Positions 11,740 to 22,235 of a stretch of DNA of 64,000 bases are shown here, in pieces. The notes beneath the pieces were generated by a model. It was not told where the DNA came from. It saw nothing but the letters and a program-made list of their open reading frames with translations, and did not search any database. Numbering within the stretch: the first letter of the stretch is position 1; each line of letters begins with the position of its first letter. The stretch is from Diphasiastrum complanatum (Eukaryota; Streptophyta; Lycopodiopsida; Lycopodiales; Lycopodiaceae). The position numbers were made by a program, and so were the translations under genes. Where the stretch lies: contig CM055098.1 of NCBI GenBank assembly GCA_029204225.1, forward strand, positions 18,321,303 through 18,385,302, in the 5' to 3' direction.

Positions 11740-12690
11740 AAAGAATAAGTGATATACCGGTTACTAGAGAGTCGCGTTCTCTAGCGCTTGTTCTCTATAT
11801 GTACTCCACTTACACTTCAATACAATTACCGAGTTATCAAGAGATCACAAAGAGTGTTTGAGTTTTCAAGTTCTCTCTTCTCTTTGCTTTCATAAGTCTT
11901 CTATTTGCTAAGAACTTCTGCTTCTGACAATTGGTAAGGCTCACTTTGTTGAATGTGCTTATGATCGAAACTCTAGTCAGACACTTTCTTAGCCTTGATA
12001 TTGTCGTATGAGAGCTACCATAAATTCACTGCCAAGATTGTCCTAAAACTCATTGGTTATTTGATTGCCTGTGTGATCGAATAATTGATTGTTTGGAATT
12101 TAATCGTGATGTTAACTTTCAAAATCACTGTTACATTTCTCTGATGTATATTCAAACTTACACATCCTCAAGCTTGTTCTGTGTTGTTGTAAATAAATGC
12201 TCTGAACTTTGCATATGCTTACTCGTGTATTTCAACATAGTAGTCAATCGTTCTTATGAATGAGCACACTCTATTGTTGAGGACAGATTGTCGGACATCA
12301 TTTGAAATGCATTGAGACATTTGCATCTTTCTTTGCCTTGGTTTATCTGATGCAACAGACCTCACTTGTCTGACAAACTTTATTAGGAGCACAGACCGAT
12401 ACATCGGGTTGGCCGATAAGTCGGATACACTAATCAGAAGTGCAATATGTTCAATAGGAGATTGTCGGCATCAAAAGATCTTTTGTTTGTTTGAAATCAC
12501 ATCTAACCGATGATACTGGTCGCTAATACTCTTGAATGTCCATTGACAACCATCTTTTTAATCCAAGAATAATAAAATGAGTTAAATACATCTAAAATCA
12601 CAACATGAAGCAGTCTCTTTGGGAACGACAATCTTTTATGCTACATATCCTTACATTTAAGATAAGTATAAAACGACATATGCTTATTTT
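11740..12690 (+). mobile_element. 5' LTR of element A1 (start uncertain)
   Basis: This region ends directly before a primer-binding-site-like sequence and a gag start. From about 11990 to its end it aligns by eye with the minus-strand LTR at 20425-19710: TCGTATGAG-type, TGATTGCCTGTGTGAT, TGAATGAGC and GATGCAACAG are shared. The left boundary is not fixed. TGATATACCGG near 11750 is one possible start, and CTCTATATG about 40 bases later could be its TATA box. Confidence 0.6.
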
Positions 12691-12691
12691 T

Positions 12692-12709
12692 TGGCGTCGT
12701 TGCTGGGGA
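12692..12709 (+). other. Primer-binding site, tRNA-Asp type (A1)
   Basis: TGGCGTCGTTGCTGGGGA matches, with two differences, the complement of the 3' end of plant tRNA-Asp (TGGCGCCGTTGCCGGGGA). That is the classical primer site of Athila/Tat-type gypsy elements. It is followed by a gag start, as expected. Confidence 0.7.
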
Positions 12710-12751
12710 TTGCTAATCTGTTGGACTTAGATGTTTATCAATTAAAGATGA

Positions 12752-13265
12752 ATGGCAACTGAAGGAAGCAGTTCAAGCAGTTCTAGAGTAGAGCGTTTGG
12801 AAAGATATAGAAGCCTTCGTGAGAACTTTTTCAAAGGTCTTCAACAAGCTTCTTAGCGCGGAACATCACCTTTTGCCACTTATCAGAAAGCTAAAGTTTA
12901 CTTCAACAACTTACTCGATAAACCTGAAACTGAACCTGAATTTGAAGTTCCTGAGACTATTGGTAATCCTGATCCAAATCCTAACCCATATCCTGATCCA
13001 GATTATAGTTTTGAGTCAAAGCCTAAATCAAATCCTAATCCAGACTCAGAACCTGAGCCTTATCCCAATCTTGAACCAGAAATGGATCCTCCTCAGAACC
13101 GATTCAATTCTAGTTCTAAAATTAAGTATGATTACTTTAAAGGAATTTTTTCAGATGATGTCGATAGTTATATCTCCTAGTTTGAATCCATTGATGTTTT
13201 CAATAGTGAGGGAACAAATGTAGACAAATTACATATATTCTCTGGTCTGTTGCAGCTTTTTGTGA
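12752..13265 (+). pseudogene. Retrotransposon gag N-terminus (A1), truncated
   Basis: ATG at 12752 opens MATEGSSSSSSRVERLERYR, followed by a TAG after about 34 codons. The same frame continues with a Pro/Asp/Glu-rich tract (EPEFEVPETIGNPDPNPN and so on), then SKIKYDYFKGIFSDDVDSYI and FESIDVF, the start of the capsid-like gag domain also seen in A2 and A3. It stops near 13265, where a minus-strand copia LTR abuts head-on. No zinc knuckles or pol remain. The alternative open frame over the same bases is a shadow of the Pro-rich tract. Confidence 0.7.
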
Positions 13266-13269
13266 AAAA

Positions 13270-13610
13270 CCCAACAATGTCCTTAAATCTCATTTAGGAT
13301 AGCCCCACACTTTGTCAGAGTCATTTCCTTAACATTTGAGGCACTTTGAGAAATGTGACTCTGTATTTCTACTCGCAAATCCTGACAGGCAAAAAATGCG
13401 AAAAAGACGATACTGCATTTTTACATGAGATTCCTTACAGGCCAAAAATGCGACATTGTTGTCAAACTCCATGTATTTCTACAGACTGTGTAAAAACTCT
13501 TGTAATTCTGCAGACTATGTAAAGACACGGAAAAATCTACAAAACTGGATAAACAATGGATGAGGATTAAAACCGATTAGTCGATTAGTAAGAAAGAGAA
13601 TAATCCAACA
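13270..13610 (-). mobile_element. 3' LTR of copia B1 (truncated)
   Basis: On the minus strand the LTR starts TGTTGGATTATTCTC directly after a purine tract (13611-13621, AAGGGGGAG on that strand), the expected polypurine tract. It parallels the plus-strand LTR at 27598, which starts TGTTGGATTATTTTC and shares CTCAAATGTTAAG further in. About 340 bases remain before it meets the truncated gag of A1. Confidence 0.8.
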
Positions 13611-13624
13611 CTCCCCCTTAATCT

Positions 13625-15985
13625 GAATCATTGGATGCCTTGACCTTCAAACTTAGTTCTACATAGAATCTTCTGTGTGATTCCAAACTTAATGTTATGT
13701 TAAAAATATCTGCTGTCATATCTTGCATTCTACAATACTACAATATGACCTCTTCGTTGAGAACTTTGCTTCTGACAAAATGATAGTTCAATGTGCTTAC
13801 TCCTAGAATGAAATCTAGGGTTGGCTGATAAAGCAATAGCACTTTGATTATCACAAAATAATGTCATCGGAGTATACTGATTCAGACCGATATCTGAGAG
13901 TAAGTTTCTCAACTAGATTGCTTCTTTATAGCTTGAGAGGCTGCAATATACTCTAATTCAGTGGAAGATAAAGCTTTTGAAGATTGCTTACAACTGTTCC
14001 AGAAAATTGGACCACTGTTGAAGAAGAATGTAAATCCGAAAGTGGATTTACGAGTGTCTACATCTCCTACCCAACTTGCATCTGTGTAACCACTGAGTAT
14101 ATTGAGTTTGTTGTTGTCGACTGCTTCATAACAAATGCAAAAGTCCATAGTAGCTCGAAGATATCTCATGACTTTGATAAAAGCCTTCCAATGTATTACA
14201 CCAGGATTAGTCATAAACTGATTGCAAAAGCTATGTCTGGCCTGGTACAGATCATGGCATACATAAGAGATCCTATAATAGAATGGTAAGGATACTCGCG
14301 CATCTGCTGCTTCCCATAAATTGTTTGGAGACACTGGTTCTTTGACAGTTTGAGACCTAGTTTCATTGGTGAGAGAGCTAACTTGTGATTAAATAGATTA
14401 TATTTGACTAACATGTTGTAGATGTACCTATGTTGTGTAATGTAAATCAACTTCTGTTTTCTGTCTCTATGGATTTGTATACCAAGGCAGAAATGAGCTT
14501 CGCCCAGATCGGTCATGTCGAATTCACAAGATAGCATTGTCTTGGCCTCTTTTATCAGATTGGTATTGTTGCTAAAAAGCAATGTATCATCCACGTATAA
14601 AGTGATAATAATAAAAGACTGTTGCATTGCTTTGAAGTAAACATTTGAATCTGAAGAGCTACGTGTGTAGTCGTGATTAATGATGAAAGTATTGATCCTT
14701 TGAAACCATGCTCGAGCAGATTACTTCAAGCCATAAAGTGCCTTATGGAGTCTACACACATGATTGTGTCTACCCTCGATAATATAACCTTCGGATTGCA
14801 CCATGTAAATGTCCTCTTCAATAACTCCATTGAGATATGTTGTCTGTACATTTGATGTATTTCCAAATCTGCTGCAGCGGAAAATGATAGCAAAAGTCAA
14901 ATGGAAGAATGCTTGACTACTGGACTGAAGGTCTCAGTGTAATTGACATTGTATACCTGAGAAAATCCTTTGGCGACAAGTCGTGTCTTTCTCTTGTTGA
15001 TGCTTCCATCTACGTTGTACTTGACTTTGAAAATCCATTTGCAATCAACTACGATTCTGCTACCAGGTAATTCGACAATGGTCCATGTCTAATTCTTGAT
15101 AAGAGATGAATATTCTTTATCCATAACTTCTTTCCAAAGATCTGAATCAGGCGGACTGAGTGCCTCTTGGATAGACGTCGGTTCCTGAACAAGGTAGGCT
15201 GCAGATTCATCGATATATCTCACAGGTGGTCTGCTAGTCCTTGATGATCTTCTGGTTAATAGAGGAAGTTGATCATTTCCATCATACTGTAGTTGCTAAA
15301 CTGCAACGTCATCATCTTCTATTTCGTCGTTGATTTGTTGTTCATCAACAGTAGAAGAGCTTGGACCTTCAATGGGAATAGTCGACTGAGCTTTGGTACC
15401 TGTCCAAACTTCGAATGGTGTTTTGTCTGAGAGACCTTTAGTAGGACATCTATTTTGAATATAGATTGTTGTTGAAACAGCTTCAGCACAAAAGGACTTC
15501 GAAAGTGTCACATGCGATGCAACTAAGGTTCTGTTTTTTCTCTCAGCAAGACCATTTGACTGAGGCGAATAGGAGGTAATGTATTGTTGCTCAATGCCAT
15601 TGTTAAGGCAATACTTCTTGAATTCAATGGAGATGTATTCTCCCTCGTTATCTGACCTCAGTGCTTTGATTCGTTTGTCAGTTTGATTCTCAGCATGCTC
15701 TTTGAATTGTCTGAATTTGATGAAAGCCTCTGATTTCTGTTTAATGAAATAAACAGTTGTTCTTCTGGAGAATTCGTCAATAAAAGTAATGAAATACTTT
15801 GCATCTAGCAATGGAGGAGTTTGCATAGGTCCACACATATCTGTATGAACAACATTCAACAGACCTTTTGCTGCATGTCTATGGTTTGATCTAAAAGGAA
15901 TCCTAGCCTGCTTTCCAAATATGCAGCTATGACAAACAGGGAGATCGACTTACCAAAAGGATAGTCGAGATCAAGAACCATGGAT
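13625..15985 (-). pseudogene. Ty1/copia pol (copy B1): integrase, RT, RNase H
   Basis: Minus-strand copia pol in normal domain order with several frameshifts and stops. Integrase: zinc region end (CHSCIFGKQARIPF), VVHTDMCGPM, FIDEFSRRTTVYF, ALRSDNEGEY, NGLAERKNRTL at 15985-15296. Reverse transcriptase: WIFKVKYNVDG-type near 15030, then IITLYVDDTLLF with the catalytic YVDD at about 14600, and GSLMYAMICTRPDIAFAI near 14220. RNase H: ILSGYTDASWVGD, STELEYIAASQA, then LFCDNQSAIALSANPRFH ending near 13730. The polypurine tract and 3' LTR follow. Upstream it is cut at about 16008 by a short LTR of another type. Catalytic motifs are visible, but breaks make it non-functional. Confidence 0.92.
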
Positions 15986-16008
15986 TGTCTAGACATGTTC
16001 AGAATAGA

Positions 16009-16277
16009 TGTGTCATACGATATCAACAAGGTTAATATAGATTTTATAGTAAATAGTATCGTTCCCACAGAGGACAACGCTAGAAAGTTATATTTTTGGT
16101 ACAATTTATGATAAGTGGTTTCGAGTGTTATTCTGGTTGTCGACAAACATTAAAAAGTAACCAGTATTACTTGTGTTTGGAAAATGTAATATTAATAATT
16201 TCAGAACAACAATCTGGCCTCTATCAAATCGAATGAAACGCGTTCTAAAGATGAGATGTTATCAGAGTAGTACAACA
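16009..16277 (-). mobile_element. Short LTR (type S), minus orientation
   Basis: About 269 bases reading TGTTGTACTACTCTGATAAC ... ATGACACA on the minus strand. It is the reverse complement, with few differences, of 20426-20699. Similarity stops at both ends exactly at TG and near CA. It abuts copia B1 pol at 16008 and has no primer site on that side, so it is a 3' LTR or a solo LTR that interrupted the copia. The GTGGGAACGATACTATTTA stretch resembles 3' LTR regions of Athila-like gypsy elements. Confidence 0.8.
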
Positions 16278-16774
16278 GTGCTACACTCTGGCTGATTAAG
16301 GTGTCAACAGAGAATCGAGAAATGTTCGATGTATTCGCGACTGTGCAGACAATTATTCAATCCCGTTCGCGAATGTTTGTTTCTAGACATAAGTCTTCAA
16401 CAACTTAAGTCCAATTTAATGGTTAAAGCACACAAATAGTTTTAGAGCACATTAGAAACTTATGTCAATTACAATCAGGAACACAGATCAAAGACTCAAT
16501 TCTTTAGACAAGGAGTGGCATCTCATATGTATACATACAGCTTTATTCAATCAATGTGCTAGACTACACCAAAGGTAGTCGTTATTCGAGTGCTGAAAAG
16601 AAAGTATTCACGACAAATGAATAAGATGGTTTTAAGACAGTTCTTTAGAGCATGTTTTACGGATACACAAAAAACGACTTTAATACACTAGAGAAAACAT
16701 TCTTGTTCTTCAGATGTTCGTTAAGACGAAAAGGTATTTCTTCGTATGATTCTTCCTTTAGATATTTCTTCGTC
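16278..16774. other. No gene recognised
   Basis: Continues upstream (minus sense) from the short LTR. Degraded reading continues from the neighbouring frame, with stops. No polypurine tract is obvious next to the LTR. Confidence 0.45.
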
Positions 16775-17520
16775 TTAGAGAATATGTGTCTTTGGTGTTT
16801 CTTTAATTGAATAGGTTGTTTTGATTTGATCTTTGAATTGTTGATAAGAACTGAAATCAAACTTCAAAACATCTTCAAAACTTTCAAGATCTGAATTCAG
16901 CATCACATATAAAAACATCACCACGACAAGGGCACGAATGAATATTGAGGAACGATTCAATTCTTCCTGTAATTTTTGAGCAAACTCCAAGTTTTGTTGA
17001 GCCTCAATCAACAACAAGTCCTCTTTTGATTTTGTGTATTGGCCAATTGGTAAGTTGCCGAATTCTTCTAGCTTAACCGGGTGCAATGTTCCATCGAACA
17101 GCTCCTGAGTTAACTTTGTATCTTCGTCTGAATCACTACGGAGGGTGATTTCTTTATAGTAACGAGCTGAAAATCTAATAAAAGAACCTTTAACATAAAT
17201 ATTTTGAACGAAAAACAATGTCTTTGCCGCAAAGGTACCAAACTGCCAAAATGAATATGTACAGAACTGCTTGTAACGAAATGACTTCCTTCTATCTTGC
17301 AGATTATGTCGAATCTCCGCAAAATATTCTACAAGGTTGCGCTCCCAATTTACATGTGATTTGTACAGTTGAAACTGCGACTTTTGCTTCCAAAAATGTC
17401 ACTTATTGTCTTCGTTCCTCACAAACTGAAATTCTTTGATTCGAATATATTCAAGAGCATACATAGCTGAAGAGCCTATGTATAACTCTGTTGATCCAAA
17501 AGGTACGACCTAAAATTTAC
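16775..17520 (-). pseudogene. Unassigned retroelement-associated reading frame
   Basis: A minus-strand frame can be read from about 17520 with only one or two stops into a clean 147-codon stretch (17218-16775). Pieces in order: ELYIGSSAMYALEYIRIKEF; KSHVNWERNLVEYFAEIRHN; FWQFGTFAAKTLFFVQNIYV; GSFIRFSARYYKEITLRSDS; LLLIEAQQNLEFAQKLQEEL. The last piece is likely helical. It lies in the same orientation between the gag-like part of A2 and the copia pol of B1, and beside a short LTR. I cannot assign a family. It may be a variable downstream part of a retroelement polyprotein or captured sequence. Confidence 0.4.
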
Positions 17521-17630
17521 TCTGGTTATGCCCCATAAGAGACATCATTTTTGCTCGATAGAGACTTGGGCCCATAACCAGAGAAAGTTGTCCTTGTCCC
17601 AAGGTCGCTTCCACTCGTCAAAGGCGATGC

Positions 17631-17993
17631 CTACTGCGCCTTCGTCTGATTACGACGTGTTCGCTTTGGCTGTATAGATGCAGTTGCCAAATCCTGAGTT
17701 TGCAACTCAGCAACCAGCTTCTGATCTTCCAATTGTTGTTTGACATCTGACAGCTGCTGTGCGAGCTTGTCAATCTTCGTGACTGCCTCCAAATATTTAG
17801 GATGGTCTGAGGCTCCGGAGCAGGCAGGCACACTTGAGGTTGTTGTGTTGAGGTCATCAATGCGGAGCAAGGCCTGAAGGTATTCTTCGTGTGAATCGGG
17901 CCCGTTGCAAGATGGGGTGGCTTCACTCGAGAGCTCCTTTAGCTCAGCCAACTCTTCCTCGACAAGTGCCTTCGCATCCTCGAGCGGTTGCAA
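17631..17993 (-). pseudogene. Coiled-coil reading frame next to gag A2
   Basis: 120 codons on the minus strand. Heptad-like segments (ALVEEELAELKELSSEA near residues 9-25; YLEAVTKIDKLAQQLSDVKQ near 66-85) flank a Ser/Thr/Pro-rich middle, and the tail is basic (PKRTRRNQTKAQ). It follows the acidic frame at 17944-18339 and precedes the unassigned frame below it. This reads as a Gag C-terminal or accessory region, by position only. The family is not recognised. Confidence 0.4.
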
Positions 17994-18339
17994 GAACTCG
18001 ACTCAAAAATTTTGACTCAATAGATGTATTCTTGTTGTCAACCTGGTTCTTGTTACCAAATTCGTGTTCAGATTCTTCACTCGAGTCTGCAACTTCAATT
18101 TCTTCATACGAAACATCCGCTTCAGCGTTGCAGGCATTGAAGAATTCTTCTTCGTCAGCATTTTCATAACATTCAAAGTACTGCACTTTGATGTCAGATG
18201 CATTGGAAAAAATATTTAAGGCATAAGAAGATTGGTCGGCAAGGTTCCGGACAGTTGGGTGAATATTGTCCTTGTGCACCACAGTTATAACAGCTGCCCG
18301 TAACTCGCTTCGGCAACAGGTTTGTAGGTGCATAAACAA
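17944..18339 (-). pseudogene. Acidic region downstream of gag A2 zinc knuckles
   Basis: Minus-strand frame with a strongly acidic middle (YENADEEEFFNACNAEADVS then YEEIEVADSSEESEHEFGNK). It starts in the wrong frame over the second zinc knuckle, so a frameshift near 18300 links it to the upstream Gag. Position suggests the C-terminal part of the A2 polyprotein. Function unknown. Confidence 0.4.
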
Positions 18340-19660
18340 TCTTCTAATTTTGACTCATATTCTGAATAGGTACAAATAGTTTCGGTGCAAACTTTGGCTT
18401 TGATTGCACAGTTGTGGGCCCGGCGGTTATTGAATGTAATGGAAATGCTCCTCTGAATCTGGTTCATAAATATATAGAACATCTCCTGAAGAACTTTCCA
18501 CATAAGATACTTGTTTTGCCTTACATTCATTATTGGTGTGGCTTGAGGAACCACACTTAGTGCACCAAACATTAGGATTGGAAAATGGAGCTTTTTGCCT
18601 TTTGTCCGATTCTGCAGATATTTGAACTTTCAAGTCTTGCATTTGCTTCGACAAATCGGCAATATTCTTTTTTCACACTTTATCGATCTTCGCAGAGGTT
18701 TCTAGAAAGGCTTTGATTTCATCTCCTTCCGATGATTTTTGTCGTCTCCTGAAAAATCTGAATTCTTAGTGTCCGAGTTGTCGCTTGGTCTGGACGACTT
18801 CAAACTATCGGATAAATTATTGTCAGAGCTTGAATCTTCAGATGAGGCTGATAATTTCTTTTTCGTCTTTTTAGTAGAACGTCGTTTCCTCGCGATTTTT
18901 TATGTCTCATAATTCTCAACTATCTCGATAACTTTGTCCAAACTATTCATGGACCCTTGTCTGCAATATCAGTCAATCTTTGATTGACCTGCAAGGTACC
19001 ATTCAATCTGCATAACAACATGATATATACCAACTAGTTTTTTGATTAAGTTCTTGACCTTCCTGGTGTATCATCTCAAAGACTCCTTCTCCTTCTTCTA
19101 CACTGAGTTTAATCATGCAAGCACTCTGGTTGAATAACCAATGAGCTTGGTTGAGAAAGGTTTCTCTTAATAGCTCCCAGTTGTTGACAGCTGCACGGTC
19201 CGTTTGACTATACCATATGCGGGCTTGTTTTCATAGTAGACCAGGAAATATTTGTACCTTGTCTGCATTCGTTCCCTCATTATTGGAAACAACAATTGAT
19301 TCGAATTGAGAGACATAGTTGTCTGCATCGTCTGAAGAAGTGCCTTTGAAATAGTCATACTTGATCTTCAAACTAGCAATATATCTTGTTGTAGGAGGCT
19401 CCATATCTGGTTCTGGTTCTGGTTCAGAAATATCCAGAACCTCTGTATCAGGAATATCAGAAACCGTCTCAGATAAGTTATCAAGATGGTCAACAAGAGC
19501 GTCGAAGAAGGCTTTAGCTTCTTGAAGGGTAGTGAAAGGTGTTGTGCCACTCTGAATAAATTACTGAAATTTTTTGAAGAATTTCTCTTGGTGTTTCCAA
19601 TATCGCCCAATCGCTCAGCTTTGGTACTGCTTCATGCGGTTGGCATTCATCTTCAACTGG
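18290..19660 (-). pseudogene. Retrotransposon gag (A2) with zinc knuckles
   Basis: Minus-strand gag related to A1 and A3. After the primer site it opens near 19655 (MNANRMKQ). It passes a Glu/Pro-rich tract (EVLDISEPEPEPDMEPP), then KIKYDYFKGTSSDDADNYVS and FESIVVS, and the capsid-like domain to about 18950 with several stops. A Lys/Ser-rich basic tract follows, and a first zinc knuckle at about 18570-18525 (WCTKCGSSSHTNNEC, intact CX2CX4HX4C). A second at about 18300 reads CYNCGAQGQYSPNC with the His replaced by Gln, in a shifted frame. It clearly belongs to the same family as A3. Broken. Confidence 0.75.
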
Positions 19661-19688
19661 TAATCATCTAAGTCCAACAAATTAGCAA

Positions 19689-19706
19689 TCACCGGCAATG
19701 GTGCCA
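19689..19706 (-). other. Primer-binding site, tRNA-Asp type (A2)
   Basis: On the minus strand TGGCACCATTGCCGGTGA differs at three positions from the complement of the plant tRNA-Asp 3' end. It is preceded by a TGCTTATT spacer as in A1 and followed by the gag start. Confidence 0.65.
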
Positions 19707-19709
19707 AAA

Positions 19710-20425
19710 ATAAGCATGTGTCTTACTATACTTATCTCAAAAGTATGAAAATGTAGCATAAAAAATAGTCGAAAAAGGGACTGCTTATTGTTGTGATTAG
19801 AGGTGATTTGGTTCATTTATTGTTCTTGGTACTTAATCTAATTGTCAACAGGCATTCAGTGACATTGGCGACCAGTATCAACAATTAAAATGTGACTTTG
19901 ACATGCAATAACAAAAGGATAATTGATCCCGACAATTCTCATATCAAACGTATTTCATTACTGGAAAAGAACATCCGACTCATCGGCCAGATCAATATAT
20001 TGGTCTATGCTCCTAATAAAATTTGTCAGACAAAAATGGCACTGTTGCATCAGTAACTCCGATATAGAGAAACTCACAAACATCTCAGAGAATGTAAATG
20101 TGATCCGACAATCAGTCCTCAACAAAAGATTGTTGCTCATTCAAACAAACGAACGACCACAGATTTACAATGTTCGAGTATCCATAAGCAAACTTCAACC
20201 AATACAGACTTACAACAACACAATGGATTCTTTAGGATGTGTAAGAAGGAACATTCTGCAGTGATAATAAAATAGTGATTCTGAATGTCATGATCATAGT
20301 TAAGTTCAAAACAATCGGTTAGTTCAATTACACAAGCAATTAAATAGCCGATGAGTTTAAAGACAATTTCAGCTTCAAATTTACGGTTGAACACTTACGA
20401 CAATATTGAGGCTAGAAATATTGTC
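19710..20425 (-). mobile_element. 5' LTR of element A2 (truncated)
   Basis: Reads on the minus strand towards the primer site and aligns by eye with the A1 LTR (12000-12690). Landmarks in order: TAGCCTCAATATTGTCGTA, TGATGCAACAG, TTTTATTAGGAGCA, GATAAGTATA. Its outer end is missing: it stops exactly where the plus-strand short LTR begins at 20426, suggesting that element inserted into it. Confidence 0.65.
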
Positions 20426-20699
20426 TGTTGTACTACTCTGATAACATCTCATCTATAGAACATGTTTCATTCGATTTGATAGAGGCCAGATTGTTGTTCT
20501 GAAATTATTAACATTACATTCTCCAACCACAAGTAATACTGGTTACTTTTTAATGTCTGTCAACAACCAGATTAACACTCGAAACCACTTATCATAAATT
20601 GTACCAAAAACATAACTTTCTAACGCTGTCCTCTGTGGGAACGATACTATTTACTACAAAATCTATATTAATCTTGTTGGTATAGTACGACATATACCA
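20426..20699 (+). mobile_element. Short LTR (type S), 5' LTR of A3
   Basis: Runs from TGTTGTACTACTCTGATAAC to ACGACATATACCA and is followed within six bases by a primer site, so it acts as a 5' LTR. It is an inverted copy of 16009-16277. At about 274 bases it is much shorter than the A1/A2 LTRs, although the gag behind it is related. Confidence 0.8.
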
Positions 20700-20704
20700 A
20701 TTTT

Positions 20705-20722
20705 TGGCACCGTTGTCGGGGA
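20705..20722 (+). other. Primer-binding site, tRNA-Asp type (A3)
   Basis: TGGCACCGTTGTCGGGGA has two differences from the complement of the plant tRNA-Asp 3' end. It lies six bases after the LTR end. Confidence 0.75.
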
Positions 20723-20772
20723 TAGTCTAGAAAAGGTATAAGAAATCTGACACATCCATCTCCATCTCGTGT

Positions 20773-22135
20773 ATGTCAGATGAAGAATCTCGATTAGAAC
20801 GATACCGTAAGCTTAGAGAGGAATTTTTACGAAGATAGAGTGAGAGTACACTTCTATCTCAAAAATTAAGTACGATTATTTTAAAGAGACTTCTTCCGAT
20901 GATGCAGATAGCTATGTCTCGCAATTCGAGTCAATCGCTAATGCAAATAACGAAGGAACTGACGTAGATAAATTACGAATCTTCTCTGGTGTGCTAAGAA
21001 AGCAGGTGCGCATATGGTACAGTCAGGTTGAACCAGGCCGTGTAGGAACCTGGTATCTGTTGAAAGATGCGTTTATGGACCAGTTCAGATAAAGCAGTTA
21101 TAAACCTCAAATTCTCGGACATCTGAACAATGTTCAAAAGAAGAGTAAAGAATCTCTTTGCAAATATACACAAAAGGTTAAAAATCTTATAGGAAAACTA
21201 ACCGGTATATATCCCGTTGATATGCAGATCGAATGGTTTTTGGCTGGTTTACCACCAAAAATTGATCAGTATTGCAGACAAGGAGACATGACCTCCTTAA
21301 CAGCAGTAATAGCTAGTGCAGAAAATTTTGAGACCTCAAAACTAGCACAAAAGAGACGCTTAAAACTGATTCCAGTGATAGCAATGATGATTCAGATTCT
21401 GACTCAAGTACTAGTTCTTCAAGCTCAGAATCTGAAAGCAGCGATTCATCAGAATCAGAAGCTAATAAAGGAGAAAGAAAGAATAAACGATGAACCAAAC
21501 GAAAGGATGTTACGAAAGTTGTCGAGGATAAGTCATCAACTTCTAAAATTGAAAAGCTTTGGAAGAGTAATATGGCTGACCTTAATAAAAAGTTTAATGA
21601 CTTGAAAGTGCAGATCTTTGAAGTTGCAGACAAAAGACCAAAAGCATCTTCTTCCAACTTAGGAATGTGGTGTACGAAATGTGGAACTTCAAGACACACT
21701 AAGGAGGACTGCACCACTGTGAATGTCAAATATATTGAAGATCCTGCCCAGGAGGTACTTTTTATTTTTCAGAATGATGCGACTACTAACTATGTTCAGG
21801 GTACTGCAGCATCAGCCCAGCAGAACAGACCCAAGTTCGCACCAAGAAGACATAATCCTCCTGAATTTGTTGGACCAGCGAAGTCTCAAACCGTGACTAA
21901 ACCAGTGTCGGGCAACTGCTACAACTTTGGAGAGCCGAGACATTTTTCTCTTGACTGTCCTCAACCACAGAAGCCGATTGGTTATACCGTTATGCTCGAA
22001 TTGCAGAGAGCCTGGCCACAAGTATCCTGACTGCCCTCAGCCGCAGAAGTCGCGACCCGAATATCAGTTTGTGGCAACAGCAGCTGCTGTAGACACGAAA
22101 GCGATAGCTTTGACTGATGCTGTTGTGTAGAGAAT
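20773..22135 (+). pseudogene. Retrotransposon gag (A3) with three zinc knuckles
   Basis: ATG at 20773 opens MSDEESRLERYRKLREEF, which soon meets a TAG. The frame KIKYDYFKETSSDDADSYVS (from about 20865) then continues as QFESIANANNEGTDVDKL, RKQVRIWYSQVEPGRVGTWY and DAFMDQFR. The RIWYSQ/W-x-x-L/F pattern is that of the gypsy-type retrotransposon gag domain. Further on: MQIEWFLAGLPPKIDQYCRQ at 21222, then a Ser/Glu/Lys-rich linker with frameshifts. Three CCHC knuckles follow at about 21668-21711 (WCTKCGTSRHTKEDC, intact), 21918-21958 (CYNFGEPRHFSLDC, second Cys to Phe) and 21991-22034 (CSNCREPGHKYPDC, intact, shifted frame). It is cut at about 22235 by minus-strand copia RT, so no pol follows in its own orientation. 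Confidence 0.8.
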
Positions 22136-22235
22136 TGACGTTATTGAAAGAAAATTGGTGAAGACAGAAGACCAGTCACTGGCCAAGTGATGTGGAGAAG
22201 ATTCTCAAAGTCACAACGAGAAGCTGATGTGATTT

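Noticed and set aside
12819-13223. Plus-strand open frame of 134 codons over the gag A1 Pro-rich tract
   Set aside because: It is an out-of-frame shadow; the real gag frame (SKIKYDYFKG) runs through the same bases and matches A2 and A3.
13984-14289. Plus-strand open frame of 101 codons
   Set aside because: Antisense shadow of the copia RNase H/RT of B1.
16775-17520. Movement protein of an endogenous plant pararetrovirus
   Set aside because: I could not match any conserved movement-protein motif; left as unassigned.
17891-18169. Plus-strand open frame of 92 codons
   Set aside because: Antisense to the acidic and coiled-coil frames, with low-complexity Ser runs.
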